The notes beneath the pieces were generated by a model. It saw only the letters and a list, made by a program, of their open reading frames with translations. It ran no database searches and was not told the origin of the DNA. This document shows positions 1 to 10,829 of a stretch of 38,321 nucleotides of DNA, one piece after another. The translations under genes and the position numbers were made by a program. Every line of letters starts with the position of its first letter. Position 1 is the first letter of the stretch. Source of the DNA: Poronia punctata (Eukaryota; Ascomycota; Sordariomycetes; Xylariales; Xylariaceae); NCBI GenBank assembly GCA_022579005.1, contig MU401760.1, positions 1 through 38,321 of the forward strand. The letters run 5' to 3'.

Positions 1-1020
1 ACGCTTTTAAAGCTTAAATTTAAGCTAGTACCTTATAAACCTTATATATTTATTAAAAATAAAATATTATTATTTATATATATTAATAACCTTATACTTG
101 CTTACTAAAAAATTTGCAAATTTAAAGCTTTTATAGTTATTAAAAAATTAAAAAACTAATATTAACTAATTAAAGGTTATAATTTAAAGTAGTTTTTAAG
201 TATAAAAATTATTTAAAATTGCAAGCAAAGCTTAATTTAGCTATTATAAGCTATATATATTAAGAAAATATATAAGTTAAGTAACTTTTTAAGCAAAATA
301 TTATTAATTTTTATAAAATTTATTAAGTTGCTTTTATATAAAAAAACTGCTACTTATTAAAAAGTTTATTATTATTAATATAAAATTAAATTAATTATAT
401 ATATTATAGTTATTACTAAATTAAATATTGCTTTTATTATATTATAGCTTTTATAATTTAATAACAACTTTTTTTTTGCTTACTACGCTATTGCTAACTA
501 AGTATTAAACTATTTTTAAGCAAATTAATGCTTTGCTTTATAGTTTAAAAATAAAAATAAGCTTAAAGTAGCTAGTAATTTATTATTTACTAATAATACT
601 ATTAATTAAAAAAGCTTATAAGTATATATAATGCTTTTTTTTAGTAAATTTATTAGTTAAAAAATAAATAAATAAAATATTATTATTACTTTTATAACTA
701 AAGCTAAGCTTTTTGCGTTAGCTTAAGCTATAAAAAAAGCTATATTTATTAGCTAGCTTATTAACAAGTTTAGTATTAATTTAAAATAAAAATATATTAT
801 TATTTAGTATAATAATTAATAAACTATTAATTTAGTAAATAAAAATATTATAATACTTAAAACAAAATTATAGTACATTAATATATATAACTACTAATTA
901 TATTAAAAAGTAATTAATAAAACACTTTAAGTAGTTTATATACTAATAAATTTAATAATAGCAAATAGTTTTATAAAGTTTTTAGTATAAAATAAGTAAG
1001 CAAGCTTTTTATAATAAATT
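1..1020 (+). pseudogene. Ty1/Copia pol remnant: reverse transcriptase C-terminal part and RNase H
   Basis: Reading from base 1 in one frame without any indel gives a protein whose order matches Copia pol. A PCLF-like strand is followed at 79-90 by Tyr-Ile-Asn-Asn, where the family has the catalytic Tyr-Val-Asp-Asp. Then come the FKAF..LGELKWFLG-like region, the RPDIA..LSRFLTNP-like region (decayed), the RNase H SDASFAD-like segment at about 568-600, the TTEAELLALAQA-like helix at about 695-730, and a KLRHVDIHNHWLRQE-like stretch near 870-920. Many in-frame TAA/TAG codons stand where Trp, Gln or Arg would be, as RIP produces. The coding potential is dead. It is clearly a different Copia family from the right-hand element. 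Confidence 0.78.
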
Positions 1021-2380
1021 AATTTAGTTAATATTAAAGCTATTTAAACTAAAATTAATTAGCTTGTTATTATAAAAGTGCAAAAAAACTAAAAAAATAA
1101 ATTAAAACAATTTAAAACACTATAACTATTATTATAAAAGCTATAATATTATAAACTAAAAATATTATTTGTAGCTATAAAATAAACTAGTATGTTAGCT
1201 TATTTTAAAGGGGTATATTAAATTTAATAAGTTATAAAATAATAGAAATTAATATAATACTTATATAGTAAAAGTTATATAGCTATAGTAAGGATTACTA
1301 TAAAAAAAAAGGTCTTCTTATAAAAGGTTTTTCCTTACCTATTTAATATGTGTAGATTTTATAAAAAAAAGAAGTTTTACCTCCTTATGCGTATATTAAT
1401 TAATATATATAATTTAGCTATTTATGCTAGTTTTAACACTTTGCTACTGCTTGCAAATATTTTACTTTTAATATTTTTAAATTATAATAATAAATTTAGT
1501 TAAATATTTAGTTTAATAATATATACGCTATTGCTTATTACTATATATTAAATTAGTTAATAATTAAGTAATTATAACTAAAGCAAGGTAATAAGCTAAT
1601 TGCGCTTTAAGTACTTAATTAAAGCTACTTAGTTTTTAAACTTTTTTATAATTAATATATTATAATAGCTAATAATTATAACTTATTAAAAACTATTAAC
1701 TTAAATTAAGCATATTTTGCTAATATAGTACTTTAATTTTATTATTATATAAATATTAATTATAACTTTATTGCTAATATTTTTTTACTTTTTGCTTATT
1801 AATATAACGCTAGCTTAAAGTTGCTTTATTGTTATTTTATATAATAAAGTAAATTTTTATATAATTAAGCCTAAGCGTATTATAACTATATTAAAAGCTA
1901 ATATACTTTAAAATTAAGCAAGTATAAGCTTTATTAAGCAAAAGTAATTAAAAAAATCTTCAGTTAAGTTAATAATACTTTTAATATTTAACTTATTAAA
2001 TAATAAAAGCTTAGCTAATATAAACAAGATTTTATATTATAAATATATTATAATATTTAGTTGCTACTTAATTAAAGCTTAATAGTTAATAATATAAAGC
2101 ATTATAAATATTATATAAGTAAATTTAAGTATAATTATAATTATATATAGTTATTATTAATTATATATAGTTGCAAAATGCTATATAGGAGATCTTTTTG
2201 CTTATATACTTTAATTTTGCTTATATATATTTATATATTACATTTTTACCTTTATACGCTATAATAACTTTATTAAAAAAAATACATTTTTATATATATA
2301 AGTTAAAAAAATTAATATAATAATAAAAAATAGTATATATTTATATAATAAGTTTATTTAAACCCCCGCGTTAGCTTAAC
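1..2380 (+). mobile_element. RIP-degraded AT-rich block, 3' part of a Ty1/Copia retrotransposon
   Basis: The block is extremely AT-rich. Most surviving C and G lie in AGCT/AAGC-type contexts, and CpA and TpG are scarce, as expected after repeat-induced point mutation. The first kilobase carries a recognisable Copia pol remnant (listed separately). A purine run (AAAGGGG, about 1207-1213) followed by TATATTA could be the polypurine tract and the start of the 3' LTR with TG changed to TA, but the partner LTR lies outside the window. From about 1,400 to 2,350 I see no recognisable element or gene. Composition changes abruptly to normal at about 2,365-2,390. The element continues off the left edge. 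Confidence 0.8.
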
Positions 2381-2730
2381 AACAAAAAACAACAAAAAAT
2401 TGAAAACAAACAGTTACCTCTATCGTCCGCCGTAACGCCTACAAGGTGCGAGGTTTTATGTGTGGGAGCTGACTTCATGCTAATTGTTACCGCGGTTCCG
2501 CTGCGTTGCTGGGGTTGGGTCAAAGGTTCCTACCTAAAACCGATGAATTTCTGTATAAAGCAGGTGCGCAGTTGAAAAGGGTAGAGACAAGATGCAAGTG
2601 CGCATACCTCATAGTACCTACCTATAGACTACCTATATGAAGTAATTGGAAGTCGCGAAGATATGAAGGTCCTGGTAGAGGATTCCCCAGTCTAGGTACC
2701 TATGTAATAGGTTTGGCAGAGGTATAGCCT
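2381..2730. other. intergenic, no gene seen
   Basis: Normal-composition DNA between the RIP block and the 3' end of the Hsp70-like gene. It holds short TACC/TAGG repeats (TACCTACCTATA at about 2615-2626) and AGGTACCTATG near 2695. No coding region could be supported. Confidence 0.6.
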
Positions 2731-4956
2731 CTATACCAACCGAATCTTGGTGCTCACACAACTCTGTTTCCTCCCATCTACATAGACCATAAACTCGACC
2801 GATGCCCCTGATGGTACTGATTCAAGCTCGAAATTTAGCTCTTTCATCATTACCCCTGTTTTACTTTCGAAATCTGGAAGTTCCGAGAACTTGACGTCCA
2901 GTTTGCAAACCACACTGCCCAATTTCCGCACACTTGAGGTCTTCCGCGTTGGTGGGTTTTGTCCGGCGCATTGGAAAATGCGTATTGTCAACATCCCATC
3001 GAACTCATCTTCCTTCCACAGTTGTTGCCAGGAGAGACGCTTTGGCTTTATTTTTGACACTGCGTCTCCCTATCGTATACCATGATAAGTAAAGGAAAAG
3101 ATTGACGGGACATCTAGAGAGAAACTTACTCGCTTCAGGTACCAGCGCGTTTGATCGTTTGCCCTGTATTCTTCTCTGTGTGGGCACCATACCCTATCCT
3201 CTTTAAGATGCACATATTCACTGAATTCTGTGTGATACAAGATGCCGTAACTTGCTCGAGACACCGTTGATGCGATGGCGATCAGTGGCTCTGGCCCAAG
3301 CCTGCCGTTTTGTTTCTCTGTGAAGCCTTTGACAACAGCGCCGCGACAGATCGCCGTACGTCTACGGGAGGTTTTAGGTCATCATCATGTATGCATTCGG
3401 GGACGGGGAGGTAATATACGGACGGTTTAACTCCACCAGACTGGAACAATATGATCCCGGCCCCTGAGTGTGCGGCCTTGAGATATTCGTACAAGTATGG
3501 ACTGCACCCAAGCCCGCCAACAAGAATAATGCCCTGTCGCATATCAGCATGCAGATCCCTCACGATGTAAGAAGCTTTGGCATGACACTTACCGTCACTC
3601 GCAGGTCTTTGGCAGCAGCCTTTTCGATCTGCTGCTTGACAAGCTCGTTGATATCATTCACGACAGGATCGAACGCCGATCTAATATGATCCCTGCGTGC
3701 CAACCGTCAGTCGAGAAGGGCCATACGAGTTCTGTTCATGAAGCCTTACTCCTGAAAGTGGATACGCCCGTCCTTGATGTGAGGCCGTCGTTTCATGTCG
3801 TTGAGGCTTGAAGCACTTTGGCCAAACATCTCAGCAGGTAGCGAGATAACGTACTCTTTCCCTGCCCTACCGGCTTTAAACTGTGCCTTGACGCCGTATT
3901 CCCACTCGTCTTTCATGATCTCTCTTAAGCCTCTCTTGCTTAAGCGTGTCCACTTGGACTCAAGGCGGCCACTACACATTTGCTCGAACATTTGGTCGAT
4001 AAATATCCCACCACAGAGCCCACCTGCAAATGGGATAGACGGTTATTAGTCTCAATTTCCTCCAATCCGGAGCCCAATATGTTCGTATCACTGACCTGTT
4101 CCTTCTACCGCTTCTTGCAAGACGATAGGGTTCGTGCTATTGACCTCGTACGTGATGAGATCCTCGACTGGCGGTTAGCGAACCCCTCAGCTAGAAGCCG
4201 CCCGAATGACACTCACCACTGTACCACCACCCGCATCACAGATCAAGTATACTTGGCCTTGCCTGACACCAGCGCCCTGATCGAGGAGTGTCGGCAGTGC
4301 GGCAACCTCTGGCTCAGGGGCAAAGGTCAATTTCGTGGTGCCTGCTAAGCGAAGCTCAAAGAGACCTGCACGCCAGGCGGCGCTTTTCATGTCTTCTCTG
4401 GCATAATTTTGCCAGATCGCCGGTACGGTTACAACGATGTGGATCTGAAGTGCTTCGATCACACTCTCTCCCCGTGCTTTTTCGATCGACGACATGGTGT
4501 GCCTCCAGAGCAGACGCAAGTAGTCGGCAACGAGCTCAACGGCCGTCTTTCCAGCCTTATTCATCGCATCACGGGCCCGAATCATGATGCTATTCTCGCG
4601 GATTATTGGCGCAAGATCCTCCTCCTTAAGTAAGAGTAATTTGAACCAGCGAAATGGATCTGCATATGGAGGAATATCGTATCCCCAGTTGGGCTCATCC
4701 TCATCGCCATTGTACCAAATTTCGGTCGGGACCTTACCTTCTTCGCGGCCATTACCGGGCCAGGACGTAATAAAGTTGACTTGGCCGGCTTTGAAGTCGG
4801 TCGTCGTCGCCCATGCCACACCAGAGTACCTATTGCCGGGGTATTAGGCAGCCAAATTCAAATGCCCAAGTCGGGTTTTTCGGCTTTCCAGACTTACGTC
4901 GTGCCGAAGTCAATCCCAATGACCAGACTCTCCTCGGCGCCGTCATCATCAGCCAT
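2731..4956 (-). CDS. Hsp70-like (HSPA12-type) actin-fold ATPase
   Basis: Proposed exons on the minus strand, in reading order: 4956-4898, 4829-4217, 4162-4096, 4023-3750, 3692-3593, 3533-3424, 3361-3130, 3069-2731. Frame is kept through all seven introns (54-72 bp), giving 597 aa. Phosphate-1 motif GIDFGTTYSG is at residues 14-23, phosphate-2 CDAGGGTV ends at residue 224, and the adenosine motif VGGLGCSPYL is at 376-385, so all ATP-binding elements of the Hsp70/actin ATPase are present. After RTAICRGAV the protein keeps about 190 residues, but there is no canonical Hsp70 substrate-binding beta domain, EEVD tail, signal peptide or membrane segment. This fits fungal HSPA12-like proteins of unknown client. 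The sixth intron (3362-3423) has a weak donor, GTCCGT, but a CTAAA branch site and TAG acceptor. It is divergent from the coiled-coil gene at 5621. Family confident; role unknown. Confidence 0.9.
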
Positions 4957-5620
4957 GTTTCGTGATTTTAGACTATCGCCCTTACTGTCGATTTTGTTCT
5001 ATTCTGCCAAATGAAAAGCTTTCGAAACGTAATTTGTTACCATGTCCTTCCCTGGTTTATGTAGTGGACTCGCAGAAAGATATAGGCTGCTCTTCCATAC
5101 CCAGTGCTTCCATACCCAGTGCGAGAGAAAATTCGAGACCACTCGGGCATACACACGTGCACGTGTAACCTCGAGCCCAACATATTTGCCTATAATGAGT
5201 AGTGACCAACAGCCAGGGCTTGCATGCGCGTTTGTCGCGGCACATGAGAGCCGTCATCCGTTTGATGAGTGTTTCTTTGTCAAACGGAGCATATGATTGA
5301 TGACTTACTCCCATGCGGCTGCGTGCTCCCAAAGCTGCGGAACTGGCTATTTGCAACCACCGCTGCACCTCTCCAATGGACATATCTCGAACCACCAAGT
5401 TCCAACGCATAATTTCAACTTACGTGCCCGATCTTAGCGGATCAAGCAGCGGGCCAGGCAACTACCTCCGGTTCGTCAGCTATTAGCCTCCCAGAAGGGA
5501 TGCGTTCTATGAGTCTTCTGGTTTCTCACTCTGCCACTTAGGTTAGCATTTTATTTCCCAGCCGGTGTTGTCTTCTCGTCCTGCCCTGCTAAGAATCTCC
5601 GTACATCTCATCTTACAACG
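4957..5620. promoter_or_regulatory. shared divergent promoter region of the Hsp70-like and coiled-coil genes
   Basis: These 664 bp separate the two divergent start codons. They contain a perfect 14-bp palindrome with two adjacent CACGTG boxes (5153-5166) and a 15-bp tandem duplication (CTTCCATACCCAGTG twice, about 5091-5120). A 117-codon minus-strand open frame at 5057-5410 shows no recognised domain and is not called. Confidence 0.5.
5153..5166. promoter_or_regulatory. perfect palindrome with two CACGTG E-boxes
   Basis: ACACGTGCACGTGT reads the same on both strands and contains CACGTG at 5154-5159 and again at 5160-5165. CACGTG is the core site of fungal bHLH factors (Cbf1/Pho4 type). It lies about 200 bp upstream of the Hsp70-like start and 455 bp upstream of the coiled-coil gene, so it could serve either. 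Binding is inference. Confidence 0.45.
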
Positions 5621-7057
5621 ATGCATCAAATAGCTGAGTTTTATCGGCGGACGGTAGAATTCTTTGAGCGGGTCACTGCAACGGATTTGGAACAGGAGCA
5701 CGTTACTACTACTTTGGACAGAGGAGACGTGGAAAGAGCGATACCAAGCCCGCTTGTGGCGGATGTCGGAATGACGACGATGGGTACCGCTCAGGGCAAC
5801 GATAGAGACAAGGAAGCCAGAAGAAGCCAGGCAGCGAGCCACATGGCAAACAGGGTGGGAAACTCCAGTGGGAGCTCAAGTTTCGTTTCGAATACAGGAG
5901 TTTTGGCGCCACCTGCACCGAGCTTAGGGGATTACTACGAGCATCAGCGTGTTCTATGCACCAAGATCGACGATCTGGCAGCAGACGTGCAGACGTTGAT
6001 GGAACTGCACAACAAACCTGCTAAGATGTCCCTTGAAAAAGACCTCGAGGTCATGAAAGATAAATTAAGGGGGACCACTGAACAGCTCGAGTTGATGACC
6101 AAGAAATGGAAGAAAGTGGGATCAGAGTTAAGCCAGCTAAAGGCCAAAGAAGCGAACAATACGCAACAACTCACCGATAGCGACCTGGTCAATTTTGTGA
6201 AACAGCTACGCCACACGATCCGATCTTTTATAGCACAGCACTGTACGGTCAAGGCCCCTCGACCGCCCCCTCCAGATAGCGACTTCTGGAAGTACGTGCC
6301 TGAAGCCGTTTCTGCCGCAGAATCCCTAGGACGCGACTCTGACCCCTGTCTTGTAGGGGGTTCTGAAATTGTTCAAGCGTTCATCTGGCGGCTGCTTCTA
6401 GGCGAGATATTCGATAAATACTCGTGGGTGCCTCAGTTACGCGGGGCATTGACCGAAGTACACGACACTTTGCGGCCGGGTAGGTGTACCTCATAAGGTC
6501 TTACTACCGTCTGGAAGCTAACATGGGTTGCTCTAGTTTACCACCCCGATCCCGCTCGAGGGAACTCAAGAGAGCCAGATGCTGAGAAACGATTCGAAAC
6601 CTGGAGGGCCGCGACTTTTGCTCTCATAAAATCGAAGCAAGGTATAGCGGGTGCCGTGGAGAGTAACAAGGCGATGGACGACTTTGTCGGTCGCCTCGCT
6701 TCATATGCGTTACGGATTATGGAACCTTCCATTGATTTAACTAATGGGGCGTTCGATGACCTGAAAGACATTCTGCGATCTGCTATCGATTTGGACCGGA
6801 AGATCTACGACGGACGAGCAGGGCGTGATTATTGGTTTTTGCCGTCGCAAAATCAAATAGCCTACAGCCCTGAAATCATGTCAATAAGCCCCGGAAAGCC
6901 ATCACCACAGCCAGGACAAAGAGTCGTAGTGGTTGTGGCACCAGCCTTGGTGAAGCACGGACGGGACACGGGAAGAGAGCTCGGCTGTGGAGATTGGCTC
7001 TTGAAGATGAATGTGAGTTGCGAAGCACTTCCCCGCGCGCCATCTCCGGTACAGTAA
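5621..7057 (+). CDS. conserved-looking coiled-coil protein of unknown function
   Basis: Two exons, 5621-6479 and 6537-7057, joined over a 57-bp GT-AG intron, give 459 aa. The N-terminal 105 residues are polar and Ser/Gly-rich. Residues about 106-180 are charged and heptad-like, suggesting a coiled coil. Next come an LRHTIRSFIAQHC segment and a PRPPPP stretch, then a folded-looking C-terminal half rich in Trp/Leu helices, ending with a PGQRVVVVVAPALV strand and a WLLKM motif. I do not recognise a catalytic motif. A further intron is possible at 7013-7065 (GTGAGT to CTAG); using it would move the stop to 7102-7104 and give 457 aa with a different tail. The gene is divergent from the Hsp70-like gene with a shared promoter region. 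Real gene likely; function unknown. Confidence 0.72.
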
Positions 7058-8044
7058 CGGGCTAGATTACTCTTCGGGCTATCCAACACAAACCAAATCA
7101 GTGAAATATTTTCCTTCACACATATTGGGAGTCATCGTAAAAATCGGAGATTTCTGGACGGCAGAGTGGGGCGGTACAGGCGGACTAAATTCCATATCCG
7201 TTTGCCCGTGCGTTTGAACGAACCATCGAGCTTGCTATCATGTATGAGATACTGCATTTGACTGAGACTAGTATATCATGATGAAGAGATATGCGTTTGC
7301 AAATGTTGGTTTAGGTGATGCGCTTGCATATTGTATTAAGTAAGCTAGGTTCCACAGACTCACAGTGCCCGAAGGGATTTTAGCTACATCACAGGGCAGG
7401 TACCCGTACCTCGTCCAAGAAGTACGAAGCAACCATAGCTGACTTCTCTTGTCTTCATTCTTAGTAGCTAACCTTACAACTCGCGCCTACAGTACTTACA
7501 TCCGGCCGGCCCTCTGTTTGCGGTAGCTTGTTTGATGGTGACCACTGACCAATCCTCGGAACTATGTAACGCGTAGGTAGTTTCCCGTTATGGATGTGTC
7601 AAGTCCAAACGGCGCTCAGCAGTCCCTCCCGACTTCCCGAAGCCAGCAGGTCGTCGTGTGAGTCGAAGGACAAACAGGCCTCCAAGAGGCTACCTATTTG
7701 ATATGCTGAGAGCGGTGATGTGTAGGTAGTTTTCCGGGCTACCTAAGCGGTGAGGGGCCTGCCTTCAGACCGATGAGTGTCCAAGTGTCTATCAGACCAT
7801 TTGCAAATACTTGCAAGAAGTTGATCGACCAACACCTGGTACAAAAGCGCTTCGGATATCCTCATAGCGACTGGGCAATGCAATTGGATTTTGTTGTCTC
7901 CCCTACGCATTGTTTGTCTTGTCCACAAGTCAACGGCCGAACCCCACGATAAACTAAAGCCCAAGTCTGACTTTGTTATCCGACCTTGTTTCTCTACACA
8001 TACCAAGAGCTCATTAGAAGGCGGCGCTTCCTGCCCAGCCAGCC
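7058..8044. other. intergenic, no gene seen
   Basis: About 990 bp between the coiled-coil gene and the dynamin-like gene, on the same strand. It contains scattered TAGGTAG/CTACCTA motifs (for example near 7690 and 7726-7745). A minus-strand open frame of 87 codons at 7743-8006 has no recognisable features. It presumably holds the terminator of one gene and the promoter of the next. Confidence 0.5.
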
Positions 8045-10408
8045 ATGGAGACTGGGACAGAGCACAAGGTTAAACTTGATGCAACGGCGCTAGATAATCT
8101 GAGCAGCGCCACATCAAGTGCCCTACTCGACACGATAGATGGTATACGAGAACTTGGCATCGGCGAGCTCGTCAACCTTCCTCAAATCATCGTGGTCGGA
8201 GATCAATCTTCCGGCAAAAGCTCAGTGTTGGAAGCCATTTCTGGACTCCGTTTTCCTACTAAGGGTGATGTATGCACTCGATTTGCTACCGAGTTAGTAA
8301 TCCGGCGAGCGCCCGAGATGAGAATAGACGTCAGGATCAACAGTGCTACTGGGAGCGCATCCAGGCAATTCCATCGGTCTATCTTCAATGCAGACAGCCT
8401 GCCGGAGATTATCGACGAAGCTACAGGGGTGATGGGCCTGGATACAAGCGATACCGAGGGCTTTTCACGCGACGTACTTCACGTCGAGATCGCAGGCCCC
8501 GGCCTCCCGTCGCTTACCTTGATTGACTTGCCAGGCTTCTTTCATTCCAGCACGGCGGAGCAGACGTCAGAAGACCAGCAGATTGTCAACCAACTGGCTG
8601 GGCGCTATATGAGCCAGCCGAACAGTATCATCCTCGTCGTTGTGGCAGCGAACAATAATCTTGCTAACCAGATTGTCCTCAAGGAGGTCAAAAAGTACGA
8701 TCCTGACAGGAAGCGTACTATCGGTGTCATCACCAAGCCTGACCTCGCCGGCACAGGGTCGCAAAACGAAAAGAAAATGCTCGAGCTTATTCGCGGCCAG
8801 GAGAGCGCTCACAGGTTGAACCTCGGCTGGTATGTCATACGCAACCGCCCAGAGGGCCGAGAACGGATGTCGATGGAAGAGCGTGATGCCGAAGAGAAAG
8901 AGTTCTTCCGAGATGACATTTGGTCTGACATATCAGACAGCTGCGGCATTGTTCACTTGCGCAAAAAGCTTAGCGAAACTCTTCCGAAGCACATCCAGAG
9001 GACATTGCCAGGTCTGGTGAGTGAGATGGAGACTGGATTATCCGTCCGCCAGCAGGCCTTGAGGAAGCTTGGCAAGGATCGCTCGAACGCGGAGGACCTG
9101 CGAATATATTTGCATGACATCGCAGAAGAGTTTCAACGCCTCCTGCGTGAAGGTATAGAAGGCCGATACGGTGCCGAATTCTACGGCCCCAAAAACCGGA
9201 AGCTTCGAGCTTTACTCAGGGGCACTCACAATGCTTTCCATATCACTCTCGTCAATAAAGGCATCGATCGCCTAATTGAGTGGGAGGATGAAGCGAGGAT
9301 CTCCTCAATTAAGAATATTGGCTGGACGTGTGACGAAGACAATGTTCCCCGACATTTACATTCATTTCTTCAGCCATTCGAGGATTTCCCCATGCCTACA
9401 ACGATCTCCGAACAGGATCTTGCAGAAGAACTAGAAGAGGTAGCAGCATCAAATCAAGGTGGAGATTTATACATACACCTCTTCAAGAGGCAGATACGGC
9501 CATGGATGGGCATTGCCGAATTCTACCTCGAGCGAATCTCTAGCGTTGCTGAGGCATTCATCGACGAATTGTTAAGGCACGTTATAGAGGGCGATGAACA
9601 GACCTACGAGGCCATCGCTACTGCTTACCTTACTCCCTTTTTTGCAAGTAAGCGAAAGCTGCTGAAGCTAAAACTGATGGAGATTCTTCGACCATACGAG
9701 GACGAAAACGGACCTGCTCTAGACCTTGAACTTCACGAGCGACTCTTGCCAATTACTAGAAAACGAGAGGCGACGCGCACTGCCTGCTTCCTCCAAGGGC
9801 GGTTTCCATCTCTTTTCACCGACAAGCATGACCCGCCGATTACTCGCGAAAAGGTAGAGGAAAAATGGAACGGCGAGGACATGGTTCAAGAAAGCCGACT
9901 TGTTGCCGAAAAGGCCCTCGACATTGCAATGTTATACTTTACAGTATGAGGCCCTCAGCTTAGCAGTTGTTGAATTCTCCGAATACGCACACACCCATAT
10001 GTGAACGAATTACTTACTTCTCTTTTCTCTCTAGATGTCCCTCGGGACCTTTGCCCAGAACGTGGTGTGCCTTGCCGCGGGGAATTGCCTCATCTCAGAC
10101 CTGTACAATATCCTCACGCCTGCCATGGTTGTGCGGATGGACGAACAACGCCTACGAGAGCTTGCATCGGAATCCGTATCCATAGGGGATAGGCGACAGG
10201 CTCTTCAACGCGAGATCAACATCCTCCAATTAGGCCTTGAGAGGTGCGACCGACATCGTCTGAACACGATGAAGACAGGTTCGTCAAAGAATGTTTGCTC
10301 CAGAGACTATATACGTAGTATCTGGGACTCGCTGCTAGCTGAGGCTCGACTAACGTTTATACACATTTAGAGCTTCCAATACGCCCCTTGGATGGCACCG
10401 ATGATTAA
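8045..10408 (+). CDS. dynamin-like large GTPase
   Basis: Proposed exons are 8045-9943, 10035-10278 and 10371-10408, frame-consistent, giving 726 aa. GTPase motifs are clear: P-loop GDQSSGKSS at residues 52-60, G3 DLPG at 161-164, and G4 TKPD at 230-233. A helical middle/stalk follows. The second exon encodes a GTPase effector domain with the typical run from NCLISDLYNILTP through the ELASES helix to LQREINILQLGL. There is no PH domain, transmembrane segment or proline-rich tail, so it resembles the fungal soluble dynamin/Mx-like group rather than Vps1 or Dnm1. The second intron (10279-10370) has a good GACTAAC branch site and TTTAG acceptor; unspliced, the frame would stop at 10370 with 744 aa. 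Such proteins remodel membranes, and animal Mx members restrict viruses; the role here is unknown. Confidence 0.92.
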
Positions 10409-10829
10409 GCGCCGTTGGGTGGTGGACGTTAGGCGGCGGATGACTCAATGTACGGTAAGTAGTCCAGGTTACATAACTCGGCTCCAGGGCTAGTCAAAGG
10501 GATTATCAGTCAATCCTACAGAATTGTCGAATGACAAGGTATCGATGAAAGAACAGGACAAGAGTGTCATATTACAAAACAAAGGCGGATTGTCTAGTTG
10601 TGGCCGCTAGGGATATACGGACAATGCTTGCCTTGTGCACATTCTTCTGTAACAATCAATAGAAGGAATAGAGCAGAATATAAAAGACCGAAGGCTCCTA
10701 TTTCATGGTGTTAGAATATATTCCTGATCGTATTCATGTCTAATTGAGACCAGCACTTTATATCCTACGCAAAGTATCGCAGATTCTTGAAGAAATAAAA
10801 TTTGAACCACATACAGTACTAATACCACA
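10409..10829. other. intergenic, no gene seen
   Basis: About 420 bp between the dynamin-like gene and the low-complexity ORF. No coding or RNA feature recognised. Confidence 0.5.

Noticed and set aside
5057..5410. 117-codon minus-strand open frame between the two divergent genes
   Set aside because: It lies in the shared promoter region, overlaps the tandem 15-mer, has no recognisable domain and no supporting splice partner. It could at most be a 5' leader of the Hsp70-like transcript.
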